Assembly (NCBI GenBank): GCA_963816065.1 | Contig: CAWFJG010000030.1 | Location: 1 to 64,000 of the forward strand | Length of the DNA: 64,000 nt | DNA from: Roseiarcus sp963816065 | Lineage (GTDB): Bacteria; Pseudomonadota; Alphaproteobacteria; Rhizobiales; Beijerinckiaceae | Direction: 5' to 3' | In this document: positions 1-8,751 of the stretch, in pieces | How the letters are laid out: the number at the start of each line of letters is the position of its first letter | Numbering within the stretch: the first letter of the stretch is position 1 | Program-made: the position numbers and the translations under genes | Notes under the pieces: generated by a model | Databases searched by the model: none | The model's input: the letters and a program-made list of their open reading frames with translations, nothing else | Told to the model about the DNA's origin: nothing

Positions 1-419
1 GATCTTGGTCTCTTGAGGAAAGACAGGAAAGCCAAAGTTATCGGACCAGATGTCCACAGTGAAACCCGTCAGGGGCGCGCCGTTCAGTTCGAGATTAGCG
101 TCACCGACGACAGGGTGGAGGCGACGGGGTTCAGGAATCGATTCGCGACGATCGGTCCGACTCCCACTCCACTGGGCGCATTCGGGTCGACCACGTCGGC
201 GCCCTCGAACTGCGGGCGCCCGGTCGCGTTATAGATGACCCCTGCGCGGGCGCCTCCGGCAGACGCCGCCGTAAGGCCAGCGACGATGGCGAAGCAAAGT
301 GCGCTACGAGCGAGAACGGGGATTCTCGACCATGTTTCTCTCCATTGTTGGGTGAACGAATTCGCACACGACAATGGCGCAGCGGTCTGGGTGACCCGCC
401 GGGCCGAGTATATAAACAC
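1..419 (-). CDS. Partial, frameshifted choice-of-anchor type secreted protein
   Basis: The gene runs leftwards off the window edge. From about 370 downwards the frame gives an Arg-containing n-region, a hydrophobic core and an ARA cleavage-type end, then a mature start GVIYN and a beta-rich stretch (FEGADVV, ANRFLNPVA). Near position 95 the frame must shift, after which LTGFTVDIWSDN and FPVFPQETKI continue to base 1. The FTVDIWSDN strand resembles choice-of-anchor R / PEP-CTERM-associated extracellular proteins; any C-terminal anchor would lie outside the window. The open frame starts at 419 but the signal peptide suggests a start nearer 340. The family call is by resemblance only. The frameshift may be a sequence error. 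Confidence 0.5.
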
Positions 420-1237
420 TCGACGTGCGCTGATTATTCGGGCCTGGCGCCAAATCTCACGGCAGCGCGAGCGTTTCTGCGCCGTTCGAGTTCGCCGCCA
501 GCAACCGCTGGGCGCGTGCGCGATCGGCCGGGCGGTCGACTTTCGTTCGGGCGCCTCGGTCGCCCGACCGTCTTGGTTTGCGGCTTTGGCTCCCCCCGCC
601 GCCTTTCGCCGCGGCCCCTTCTCCGCGAAGCGGGGAAGGTGTCGCCGAAGGCGACGGATGGGGTGTGGGCCGCCGCCGCCGACAGTGTTCGATTTGCACG
701 ACCGTCACAGCCAACCGCAGGCAGAGCCGGCCCTGCGCGCCGCAACCCATCCGGCCCTATCGGGCCATGACCGGGACGAGCCCGGTCACAGGCTCTTCCC
801 CAGCAAGCCGGGGAAGGGTTCGCGCCGAGCGATTGGAGGTGTGTACACCCCTAAGGTTTTATGTGGGCAATCGGTCCTCGATGGTTGGCACTCCCGTCCC
901 GGCGCTCCATGGTCAGACCAGAGGTTGGACGGCGTCGAATGCACGCCGGCTTCTTTTCCGTTCTGGCTATGGGGTGTCCCGGGGGCACGGTCGCTCGCCG
1001 CCGCGATCGAGCCCCGCCTTCGCCCGGTCTTCCCGGCCTCTCGTCGCCGGCAATGCGGAACCGTCTATTTTCGGCAGTCGCCGAGCGCATCGCCGTCGAG
1101 CTTGACGCCGAGCGCCACCGATGAGGATAGTACGCCTTGAACGCGGATAGACCGGCCGGTCGACAGCGACGAGCACCACACCCGCTCTCGCTTCTGCGCC
1201 TTTAATCCCAAGGTGCTAGCAGGGTGGCATTGATCTC
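420..1237. other. Intergenic stretch with hairpin repeats, no supported gene
   Basis: Open frames here are long only because of high GC and show no recognisable protein. The stretch contains three hairpins: 617-639 (10-bp arms, one mismatch, GAA loop), 768-788 (TGACCGGG, loop ACGAG, CCCGGTCA) and 795-816 (CTTCCCC arms). The middle one belongs to the same hairpin family as the pair at 53211-53343. Confidence 0.5.
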
Positions 1238-1993
1238 ATGACAGAGCCGGTTGCCCCGATCACGTTGTCGGATTTGAGCGACGTAATTCTCGCTGCTCAG
1301 CAGACAATCGCACTGTTTGACGAGACGCCATGGTGGCGGGGGCACGCGAAGGCTGACTGGCGGTTGGAAGCGCAGGTACATCGGAAGGACCCTGAGAATC
1401 CGGACCATTCGTATGATGAGAGAGCGCTGATCGGTCATTTTGTGTCCCGCGCGCCGTCGCGATCCCATAAACGATGCCCAGACGCCCATGATCACTTCGG
1501 CTGGCTCTTTTTGGCTCAGCACTATGGCCTTCCTACTCGCTTGCTCGATTGGACAGAGAATCCGCTGGTCGCGGCCTACTTTGCGGTAGAACGGCCGGAT
1601 GACGATGACGACGGGTGCATCTGGGGGTTGTCGCCGAGCGCTTTAAACGCCAACTTCGACGGTTCGTACGGCCTCGTCCAGATCAGAGACCCGCGCGTCG
1701 CCGAGCTCGCGGAAGGCGCTTTTAAGGGAGATCGGTCACCGGAAGCCACTATCGCGCTCGACGGTCAGGAGATCGATCCGCGCATGCTCGCCCAGATGAG
1801 CAGATTTACTTTGCACTCGAACCGGGACCCACTGGACCTTATGCCCGACACCAACTGGCTCCGTCGGTACAACATCCCAAAGGACGCCAAGGCCACAATT
1901 CGCAAGCAGCTTCGAGCTTTTGGCATCCGGCGTTCGAATCTATTCCCCGACCTCGCCAGCTTGGCGACCGAATTGAAATCGGACTCTTGGTGA
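1238..1993 (+). CDS. FRG-domain protein
   Basis: 251 residues. The family signature is clear: a WWRGH box near residue 33, a WRLEAQVHRK stretch, and the core AQHYGLPTRLLDWTENP around residues 92-108 followed by AAYFAVE. FRG domains, named after the conserved Phe-Arg-Gly motif, occur in prophages, islands and some anti-phage or toxin-like loci, and their biochemical function is poorly defined. The protein is soluble with no signal peptide. The ATG at 1238 has only a weak ribosome binding site. It is followed after 33 bases by a small membrane protein on the same strand, which could be co-transcribed. Domain assignment is confident; role is unknown. Confidence 0.8.
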   Translation: MTEPVAPITLSDLSDVILAAQQTIALFDETPWWRGHAKADWRLEAQVHRKDPENPDHSYDERALIGHFVSRAPSRSHKRCPDAHDHFGWLFLAQHYGLPTRLLDWTENPLVAAYFAVERPDDDDDGCIWGLSPSALNANFDGSYGLVQIRDPRVAELAEGAFKGDRSPEATIALDGQEIDPRMLAQMSRFTLHSNRDPLDLMPDTNWLRRYNIPKDAKATIRKQLRAFGIRRSNLFPDLASLATELKSDSW

Positions 1994-2026
1994 ACGAGCA
2001 GGCTTAGAGGGCCACCGAGAAGGCAA

Positions 2027-2422
2027 TTGACGGATACGTTCGTGAAACCAGTAAACGCAAAGCGCTTGGCGTTGTCCCTGAGCGTAATTGGTACAATTGC
2101 GGTCCCAATCGCTACGGGTAGTCTGATCCGTTTCGCGAGACATCCTCTTTATCCCCCAATTGTTCAGGAGGGAATGAGCGCCGCCGACGTTCAGTGTGCG
2201 GCGGTCGGGATAGTTAAAGATGCCAACGAAGCCACGTGCAATGAAGCGCGCCGCGGCCCTACGAAGAACGTGCGGCCCGTTTATCATTATTCCACTTCAC
2301 TGGACGCGGAACGAGCATTTTCGGTGGCGCGCGACGCCGCGCTCGGCTTATTCGTCCCCGCCTTTCTTGTTCTCATTTTCCCACGAATAATCCGACTATA
2401 TTTGCAATGGCTTACATCGTAA
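2027..2422 (+). CDS. Small two-helix membrane protein, unknown
   Basis: 131 residues starting at a TTG (2027) preceded by GAGAAGG. A hydrophobic segment near residues 15-32 and a second near 106-122 bracket a polar, probably periplasmic, loop with two cysteines (residues about 57 and 70). I do not recognise the family. It lies directly downstream of the FRG-domain gene in the same direction, so it may be its partner; this is inference from spacing only. GTG at 2042 is an alternative start. Confidence 0.5.
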   Translation: MTDTFVKPVNAKRLALSLSVIGTIAVPIATGSLIRFARHPLYPPIVQEGMSAADVQCAAVGIVKDANEATCNEARRGPTKNVRPVYHYSTSLDAERAFSVARDAALGLFVPAFLVLIFPRIIRLYLQWLTS

Positions 2423-2497
2423 TCTCAAATGGACCATTACCGACGCTCTGGTTCGCGTAAGCGGGTCGCTATGATCCGCGTCTCAAGACGAAGCGCA

Positions 2498-2668
2498 TTA
2501 AGCGTTGATCCGTTGCTTCACGTTCGCCGCATTATCCGCCACTGCGTCCTCAAGCCAGATCAGGCGCTCGCCCCGCTCGTTGGCCTCGGTCTCATAGCCC
2601 ACCGACCCGAGCGGGAGCGTCTCGGCGATGGCCTCGAACGCCTCGATGCTGATGGCGATGCGGATCAT
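2498..2668 (-). CDS. Small conserved-type protein with MIRIAIS start, unknown
   Basis: A 56-codon ORF beginning MIRIAISIEAFEAIAE and continuing with LPLGSVGYE and ERGERLIWLEDAV. This N-terminal pattern is familiar from short hypothetical proteins scattered through hyphomicrobial accessory DNA; I know no function. The usual longer C-terminus of such proteins seems to be missing, so it may be clipped. It sits just downstream of the hypothetical gene at 2763-3476 on the same strand. Similar M[IV]RI starts recur at 3578 (degenerate) and 4084. Confidence 0.5.
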   Translation of the reverse strand: MIRIAISIEAFEAIAETLPLGSVGYETEANERGERLIWLEDAVADNAANVKQRINA

Positions 2669-2762
2669 GGTTCAGGCTTCCGACCATGCTGGCGATTGTG
2701 GCCTGCCGCCTGCGGTTTCACGACGGCCTCCCGACGACGGCGAGTCATGCCGCGACCCCACG

Positions 2763-3476
2763 CTAAGTGCGGGGCATCGCCGTCATCGCCTCAGCGACCT
2801 TTTTCAAAGCCCTCTCCGCCGCATCCATTTCGACCTCGACAAAGGCTAAAAGGATGGCCGCGAGAAATAACGAGTGGATCGCCCGCTCCGGCGTCACTGC
2901 GTCATCGACGAAAGAAATGCGGCCTCCGGGCATTTTCGCAAAATAGACGACCGCGCCAAGCCCATTTGGATGCACGATATCCGACAGATGATCGTAAGCT
3001 TCACGGAAGCCGGTGTAGCGCTTCGTCATTCTGTCGATCTGGTTGAGGATATTGGGAGCCTTTAGGTCTTCGCCCTGCCTTTCTAGGAATGACGGGATGC
3101 GTGTAACAAATGCAGCTTTCGAGACGTGTTTCTCTATCCCAGCGTAATCAACCGCTTCGCACAACGGTTTGAGCTTGTCGATAAAATCACAAAGGCTGGC
3201 AACGTTTTCGTAGATGGCTCGGGTCGCCAGATCAGTCATGAGCGGTCTTCCGGCAACGAACTCAGCGTGCCCACCCTCTAAGAAGGTCAGCATGCGGCGG
3301 AGGTGGGCTTGGAGATAACCTCGGACGAGGTTAGGTACCCGAAGCCCCAATGGCCCCTCGGGAAGAACGATCTCCTTGACGAGCTTGCCGCGAAGTCTGG
3401 CAATGACTCCATTGACGCTATCCAGAAGCTCTTGCGACCCCTCTGGCGGTAGATGCGATTCATCGAAAAGAGGCAT
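2763..3476 (-). CDS. Hypothetical helical protein
   Basis: About 237 residues, soluble and mostly alpha-helical, with a notable segment YDHLSDIVHPNGLG near residue 170 that resembles the conserved His/Pro segment of several all-helical, HEPN-like or DUF5677-like proteins; that link is tentative. I place the start at the ATG at 3476, because the longer frame's ATG at 3491 lacks a ribosome binding site while 3476 is preceded by GGGAGGA at good spacing. It lies in a run of leftward small genes with phage character. Confidence 0.55.
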   Translation of the reverse strand: MPLFDESHLPPEGSQELLDSVNGVIARLRGKLVKEIVLPEGPLGLRVPNLVRGYLQAHLRRMLTFLEGGHAEFVAGRPLMTDLATRAIYENVASLCDFIDKLKPLCEAVDYAGIEKHVSKAAFVTRIPSFLERQGEDLKAPNILNQIDRMTKRYTGFREAYDHLSDIVHPNGLGAVVYFAKMPGGRISFVDDAVTPERAIHSLFLAAILLAFVEVEMDAAERALKKVAEAMTAMPRT

Positions 3477-3491
3477 GCCCCATCCTCCCAT

Positions 3492-3578
3492 CTATGTTGC
3501 AGCCAGCGGAATTGCTGGGCCGAGCGCCGCAGCAACCCGCTGTGCATCGTGGTCCACGCCGATCGTGATGCGGATTAT
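3492..3578 (-). other. Degenerate 28-codon leader-like ORF (start ATA)
   Basis: Read leftwards from 3578 the codons give IIRITIGVDHDAQRVAAALG and end with TAG at 3492, immediately before the ATG at 3491. It matches the M[IV]RI(A/T)I start seen at 2668 and 4084 except that the initiator is ATA. It may be a decayed copy of the same small-protein N-terminus. Translation is doubtful. Confidence 0.25.
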
Positions 3579-3610
3579 GGTGCGGGGGGAATACCTCCCG
3601 CCCTCAAAGG

Positions 3611-4084
3611 TCACGACCGAATGTCAAAGCTGACGACCAACGCCTGAGCCGAGTCTGGCAAAAACGAAAACGGCTGTCCGCTGCCCAGGAGCACTGGGCG
3701 GCACCTAGCAGCGGCGGGTCGCAAAAGTAGGTCACGCACAATCTGAGCGGCTTCCCCATCCGTTTTCGAAAGCTCCTCGTAGTCTTCGATCAAGATGATC
3801 CCACGACGCTTTGGGGCGCGCGCTACGTCGACGAGAAGGTCCTCTACCGACGCGGCCACGAGCCGAACCGCCCGGTCGCGAGGCTCCTTCCGCCGCCCAA
3901 CAAAAACGAGGTGGGGCAGAAAGCCGACCGCATCGGCTACGAAACCGCGAGCGGCGAGGCTCCAAGTCGCGGCCAAGCGAGCCTTGTTCTCGCCGATGCC
4001 CATAGTGATGTTGAGGCTGTGAAAAAGCTCTTGGTACTCTTGCTCCGGCATGAGGCCCTCGGCGGTGATCGCAATGCGGACCAT
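3611..4084 (-). CDS. Hypothetical protein with MVRIAIT start
   Basis: 157 residues beginning MVRIAITAEG, an opening shared with the small ORF at 2668. The middle contains a hydrophobic strand (FLPHLVFVGRR) and a second (RRGIILIEDYEEL), a pattern compatible with an alpha/beta fold, but no catalytic motif is visible. No signal peptide or membrane helix. It lies between the helical hypothetical and the decayed methyltransferase on the same strand. Function unknown. Confidence 0.45.
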   Translation of the reverse strand: MVRIAITAEGLMPEQEYQELFHSLNITMGIGENKARLAATWSLAARGFVADAVGFLPHLVFVGRRKEPRDRAVRLVAASVEDLLVDVARAPKRRGIILIEDYEELSKTDGEAAQIVRDLLLRPAAARCRPVLLGSGQPFSFLPDSAQALVVSFDIRS

Positions 4085-4186
4085 ACTTGGCGAGCGTTAC
4101 CGCGCCCCGCCATAAGGCGCAATTCGGGGCAGGACCGGGACACGACGGGACCGTGATACGCGCGGCGATGGGAGAGGGTCGCCGGG

Positions 4187-4905
4187 TCAAGCGGATAGCC
4201 GGAACGATTGGTCAAAGGGGCGGTTTGGCCGCGTCAGACCAGCGGCCCGTGGCGCTAATTTCGCCGCCCCGGGCTGCGGCTGCGCCAGCCGAGCCATAAT
4301 GGCCCCGGCATCGCCGAAAGCATGCAGGAAAGAGCCGACATTGCCACCGAAATACGCCGCCATTTGCCCCTGCACCTGCGCCATGGCCTCGCCGCCCGGC
4401 TTTTCGAAACGCACGCGCTTGTCGAGAAAGCAGACGGCGGCGGCCGACCGGAGCAACGCCTGCCCCCACGCCGTGTCGGTATTGTTGTTGGTCAGCACCA
4501 CCGCTGCGGTCATCCGTCCCGCGACGGCTTCGCCGATGGCCTTATCGACAAATCGCCCAATCAAATCTCGCGACCACGGCGGGTTAAGCCATATCCGCCC
4601 CGCCCACGGCTGGGCGAGCGCGTCGTCGGCCTTGGTGAGATACCGCGCGGCCTTGACCGATTCCTGCGCCCCAGCGCTCGACGCTGGATCGAGGTCGATG
4701 CCGCCGAGCGCCGCCCGCCCGCGCGGCGCTCGGCCCGCAAACGAATGTCCGTCGCCATCTCGATCAGTTGGCCATCTTGGGCCTGTCGCGCGTAGTGCTG
4801 AAGCGCCACCATCCTGTCGCGGATGTCCTTGACCTCATCGATTTGGCGCGCCTCGGCGAGCGCCCGACGCGCAGCCTCGTATCGGATGAGGGCGCCGTTC
4901 GTCAT
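4187..4905 (-). pseudogene. Phage-type DNA N6-adenine methyltransferase remnant, internally deleted
   Basis: The start (4905) encodes a phage-style N-terminal helical region (RRALAEARQIDEVKDIRD, IRLRAERRAG). Near 4710-4730 the frame changes and the sequence jumps straight to the catalytic region of the phage Dam-like family (PF05869 type): GGIDLDPASSA, then GRIWLNPPWSR carrying the NPPW catalytic motif, then VLTNNNTDTAWGQ, AAAVCFLDKRVRFE and QGQMAAYFGG. In intact relatives a further segment separates RAERRAG from the catalytic start, so a deletion joined the two parts in a GC-rich GGCGGGCGGC-type run. The catalytic C-terminal frame 4187-4710 is itself open. Prophage relic. Confidence 0.7.
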
Positions 4906-4925
4906 GGCCGCGCGGTCAGCCCGCC

Positions 4926-5054
4926 TTACTGCCGCCCGGCGGATTGATCCGCTTCATGGCGCGCCCCCGCCTCGCGCCGCTTGGCCGCCGCCTTGCCGAT
5001 CGATTCGACAAGCGTCGATCCCGGCGGCAACCCCACCGCCTTAAGCGGGCGCAT
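4926..5054 (-). CDS. Small ORF between HTH gene and methyltransferase
   Basis: 42 codons, beginning MRPLKAVGLPPGSTLVESIG and Lys/Arg/Ala-rich afterwards. Its ATG overlaps the last codons of the upstream gene, and it ends 20 bases before the methyltransferase start, so the three look like one leftward operon. No recognisable domain. Support is positional only. Confidence 0.4.
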   Translation of the reverse strand: MRPLKAVGLPPGSTLVESIGKAAAKRREAGARHEADQSAGRQ

Positions 5055-5475
5055 TGTTTCCGGCCTTTCGCCTGCCCCGCTGGACCTCATGGCCGTGCGC
5101 CCAACCGTGCAGCCGGCGTGGCCGTCCGTCAGGGTCGTGCGAGGAAAGGTTGCAGGCGGCGAGATAGTCGAACAGGCTCTCGACCATCACCCGTCTCGAC
5201 GCGCCGTCGAGGAAGGAGTTGATCTCGCCGGACGCCACCAATTCTCGGAGGCGGGTCTTGCCTCGGATGAATGTCTCCGCCTCGGCCATCGTGCAAGCCA
5301 TACGGCCGAAGGCCTCCTGCTGTGCGCGGACCTTGCGAACTTTCTCCTTGCCCAGCGGATGGGCGGCGGCCTCGGCGGCGGATATTTCAGCGTGCGTAAG
5401 CATAGCGCGGAATATATCGGGATGCCGCCGCGTAGCAATAGCGCAAGTCTTTGACATCCTTGCACTATCCGCCAT
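5041..5475 (-). CDS. Excisionase-like helix-turn-helix protein, phage-related
   Basis: About 144 residues from the ATG at 5475 (5457 is an alternative; the frame stays open to 5610 but that part looks non-coding). The informative part is RLRELVASGEINSFLDG followed by SRRVMVESLFDYLAA, which follows the pattern of the MerR/excisionase-type winged helix (a start helix, SG-I-SF, then RR---V--L--Y). The C-terminus is basic (RRLHGW, QRGRRKAG). It leads the small leftward operon with the phage-type methyltransferase, which supports a mobile-element origin. Not certain to be an excisionase rather than another small DNA-binding protein. Confidence 0.5.
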   Translation of the reverse strand: MADSARMSKTCAIATRRHPDIFRAMLTHAEISAAEAAAHPLGKEKVRKVRAQQEAFGRMACTMAEAETFIRGKTRLRELVASGEINSFLDGASRRVMVESLFDYLAACNLSSHDPDGRPRRLHGWAHGHEVQRGRRKAGNNAPA

Positions 5476-5691
5476 GTGGCGCAATGTACGCGGGGCGCAT
5501 TCGGCCTCTATCAAAGGGTGAGCTCGCGCAAAATAATTTTGCCGCCGGGGCGCGCCCGCCGCCCTTTCCCGCCATATGGCGGTCCGGGGAAGGGTTGGGG
5601 ATAGGGCCAATCCGTTCTCCCTATGGTCCCGGCTTGGCGAGGCGCGGGCTCCTGCCTAAGCTTCATGTCCTTTGAGGAGGCGCGGCGAAAT

Positions 5692-7168
5692 ATGGCGGTT
5701 TATCAAGGCGCTGCGGATAACGACCAACTACCGGCCCGCGTCGGACAGATCGTGCTGGCGAGCCTCGTCGGCACAACGATCGAGTTCTACGACTTCTATA
5801 TCTTCGGCACCGCCGCCGCGCTGGTGTTCGGCCCGATGTTCTTTCCCAAATCGGCGCCCGAAACGCAGACCCTGAACGCCTACCTCACATTCGGCATCGC
5901 CTTTCTCGCCCGGCCCGTCGGCTCGTTCCTGTTCGGCCACCTGGGCGATCGGATCGGGCGGAAATCGACCCTGGTCGCGACCATGATGACCATGGGTCTG
6001 GCGACCACCCTGATCGGCGCCCTGCCGAGCTACGCGACGGCCGGCGTGCTCGCGCCATGGCTGTTGGCCGCGCTGCGCTTCCTGCAGGGCGTCGGGCTCG
6101 GCGGCGAATGGGGCGGCGCGGCGCTGGTGGCGGTCGAGAACGCGCCCGACGGGCGGCGCGCCTGGTTTGGCATGTTCCCCCAACTCGGTCCGCCGATCGG
6201 GTTCTTCATCGCGACCGGGCTGTTCCTGGCTCTCCTCGTCGCGTTCGGCGAACAGGCGTTCGTCGCCTGGGCGTGGCGCGTGCCGTTCCTGTTCAGCGCC
6301 ATCCTGGTCGCCATCGGGCTCTATGTGCGCGCTTCGCTCACGGAGACCCCCGCCTTCAGGGCGGCGCTGGCCGAGAACGCGCGGGTCGACGTGCCGCTCG
6401 CGGCGGTCGTGCGCGGCCATCTGACCGCGCTGATCCAGGGATCGTTGTCCATCGTCGTCTGTTACGCGCTGTTCTATATCGCGACCGTCTACACGCTCGG
6501 CTATGGCGTCAGGACGCTCGGCATCCCGAGGATCCGGTTTCTCGAACTCCTGTGCGTGGCGATCGTGTTCATGGCGGTCGCGACCCCGATCGCGGCGGCG
6601 CTCGCCGATCGGCTCGGCCGGCGCCCCGTGCTGCTCGCCTCCTCGATCCTTGCGCTCATTGTCGGATTCGCCATGCCGTTGGCTCATGGCGCTGGGCGAA
6701 GGCGGCGTGCTCGTCTTCCTGTCGGCGGCGCTCGGGACGATGGGCCTGACCTTCGCGCCGCTCGGAGCGCTGCTGCCGGAACTGTTTCCGACCGAGGTGC
6801 GCTATACCGGTGCGGCCAGCGCCTACAACCTCGGCGGCATTCTCGGGGCCTCGTTCGCGCCGTCGCTCGCTCAGGTGCTGGAGGCGGCGGGCGGCGTGGC
6901 GTGGGTCGGATATTACATCGCCGTCGCGGCGGCGATCAGCTTCCTCGCCATCCTGACGATGCGCGAAACGCGGAATGATTTCGCATCGCCCCGCGCGCAG
7001 CGCGTCGGGACTCGGACAGTGATCCGCGTGGGCTCGAGGCCGGCGGGGGATCGGAGCGGAATCGGCGAGGCGAGCGCGGTCAGCGGCGTCACGCGCCGCC
7101 GCTCGGCGTGGATCGCGTTGAAGATCATCTTCACGAAGTCGGTGAAAATCGTCCAGGCGATCACATAG
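5692..7168 (+). CDS. MHS-family (metabolite:H+ symporter) MFS transporter, one frameshift
   Basis: Inner-membrane secondary transporter. The first frame shows GTTIEFYDFYIFGTAAALV in TM1, the MFS loop GHLGDRIGRKSTL between TM2 and TM3, and GEWGGAALVAVENAP, all typical of the MHS subgroup (ShiA/KgtP/ProP relatives). A one-base insertion in CCGTTGG at about 6680 breaks it. The next frame continues smoothly with WLMALGEGGVLVFLSAALG, LPTEVRYTG-type PTEVRYTGAAS and the last helices to about 6980; the frame stays open to 7168. I start at ATG 5692 behind GAGGAG; ATG 5665 is possible. Substrate not predictable. The tail overlaps an antisense ATPase fragment. Confidence 0.75.
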
Positions 7169-7518
7169 GCCCACACGATCCCGATCAGCGGCCACGGCAG
7201 GGCCGGCACAAGGACGCCATAGGCGCACATCAGCACGGCCACGATCTGGGTCGCGACGATGGCGACGAACAGCGGCGTCGACGGCCAGGGCCGAGCGAGC
7301 ATCCAGCCGCGCGCCCGCACCACGAACAGCAGCATATGGCCGCCTGCAGCGAACTCGAGAAAGAGCATCGTCTGCAGATGCGCCGGATCGATGCGCACCC
7401 ACGCCGTCAGGGCCTGGTCGTTCATCCATTCCATGCCGATGAGCACGATGCCGAAGGCCTGCGCCGTCGCCATGAGACCCATGAGGCCGGAAAAGACCAG
7501 GATGCGATGCAGCCGCCT
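6913..7518 (-). pseudogene. C-terminal fragment of a proton-pumping type P-type ATPase
   Basis: From about 7518 leftwards the frame gives the last membrane helices of a plasma-membrane H+-ATPase-like P-type ATPase: RILVFSGLMGLM, LQTMLFLEFAAGGHMLLFV, IVATQIVAVLMCAYG, PALPWPLIGIVWAYVI and a final FVKMIFNA. The catalytic parts (DKTGT phosphorylation site, ATP-binding domain, first helices), normally several hundred residues, are absent; upstream of 7518 the frame turns into unrelated sequence. The fragment ends in antisense overlap with the MHS transporter. A truncated relic, not a functional pump. Confidence 0.7.
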
Positions 7519-7962
7519 TGGCGAGCAACAAGCCGCAGAAAAATCGGGTTCGTTCTTGTGTCTGCAATGCGGCGCCGGGCCGGCGAAAAACGGTCCAATG
7601 GAAGACGATCGCGTGACATGCGTTGAGCGCGGGTCTAGAAGGCTTTGAGCGCCCAAAATGGCGGAGGCCCCAATGCGCGGATATGCTGCCCTCGCCCCAG
7701 CCAAAACCGCGGCCCGGTCTGTGCGTTCATCAACCGCGGTCGATGTCGAAATGCTCAAGCGCGAGCGCGCCTGGGCGTACTTCGTCGTCGGGCGTCACGC
7801 CTCGAGTTCGCAGCCTTTCCGAGGCCGACGACCCTGCCCAGCGCGAACGCCGCTCGGATCGCTCCGGCTCCGGAACGGATTGAAGGACCGGGACGGGCGA
7901 CGATCGCAAACGCCGTCATGTGGTCTATCGAAGGAGAAGGGACGAGGCTCGAGATGACCCCG
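7519..7962. other. Gap, no supported gene
   Basis: Several overlapping short frames exist on both strands but none shows a domain, a signal peptide or a ribosome binding site. I see no repeat or RNA gene here. Confidence 0.4.
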
Positions 7963-8751
7963 TCAGTGGGCGCTGATCCAGGGCTGGCGAAGATCGGCAA
8001 GGAGCGAACGGGCGCTGGTCGAAGGCGGCGGCCGCTCCGCGGATTTGCAGGACGCCGCGGCGCAAGCACTCGCAGAGCGCGCTTCCGGACCTTGGCGCTG
8101 CAAGACTTCGGCCAGGGCGCCGACGGGGATGCGCTCGGCCGCCTCGATATCCGTCAGGCCGCTCACGCGGATGCTGGCGGCCGCCTCCACCCCGGTTGAG
8201 CCGACGTCGGCGAGGGCGGCCACGCGGGGCGCCAGATCGTCCCAACTCTCGGCGAGCCGAACCCGCCGCACTCGAAAATTCTCGCATCCCAAGGCGCCGC
8301 CCGACATCGCGGCCGCCCGGTCGCCGCCCGAGTCGATTCGCAGACGCTCCACCCGATCGGCGCCGTAACGGCAGATCGCATAGGACGAGATTGTTTCGGA
8401 CACTGGCGCCGCCGGCCGCGACGGCCCGGCGCCGGCTTCCAGGGTGTCCGCAGACATGCGTTCGATTCGCACGTGGGCGAGCCCCGCCTCCCGGAAGCCG
8501 AGCGTCTCGGCGACGGCGGTCGAAACGTCGATCACTCTGCCGCGGATAAACGGGCCGCGATCGACGATCCTGACGACCACGGACCGGCCGTTGTCGAGAT
8601 TGAGGACCTTCACCTGCGATCCCATCGGCAGGGTGCGATGCGCTGCGGTCATCCCTTGAGCGCCATAAAACGACGCCAGGCCCAGCTCCGTCGCCGAGGC
8701 CTCGCAGCCCATCCCGAGAACGACCGCGCACAAAGCCAATAGGGTTCGCAT
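7963..8751 (-). CDS. rlpA: RlpA-like double-psi beta-barrel lipoprotein/lytic transglycosylase family protein
   Basis: About 262 residues from ATG 8751, chosen because AGGAGG lies ten bases upstream (the frame opens at 8820). A Sec signal peptide ends near SATELG; a cysteine sits in LGMGCEA but is not a canonical lipobox. The mature N-terminus carries the RlpA core: LASFYGAQGMTAAHRTLPMG, VKVLNLDNGRSVVVRIVDRGPF and RVIDVSTAVAETLGF. RlpA proteins act at the septum on glycan strands lacking stem peptides. The C-terminal part is Ala/Arg-rich and I see no SPOR domain. Transcribed alone, leftwards. Confidence 0.8.
   Translation of the reverse strand: MRTLLALCAVVLGMGCEASATELGLASFYGAQGMTAAHRTLPMGSQVKVLNLDNGRSVVVRIVDRGPFIRGRVIDVSTAVAETLGFREAGLAHVRIERMSADTLEAGAGPSRPAAPVSETISSYAICRYGADRVERLRIDSGGDRAAAMSGGALGCENFRVRRVRLAESWDDLAPRVAALADVGSTGVEAAASIRVSGLTDIEAAERIPVGALAEVLQRQGPEARSASACAAASCKSAERPPPSTSARSLLADLRQPWISAH

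Noticed and set aside
235..1140. 301-codon plus-strand frame near the left edge
   Set aside because: Translation is Arg/Pro-rich without structure and crosses three intergenic hairpins.
1211..1225. Third copy of the CCTGCTAGCAGG palindrome near 1215
   Set aside because: Only TGCTAGCAGG matches and no CCTGTT array lies nearby; likely coincidence.
5728..6687. 319-codon antisense frame rich in Arg, Glu and Gln over the MHS transporter
   Set aside because: Typical antisense shadow of a GC-rich membrane protein.
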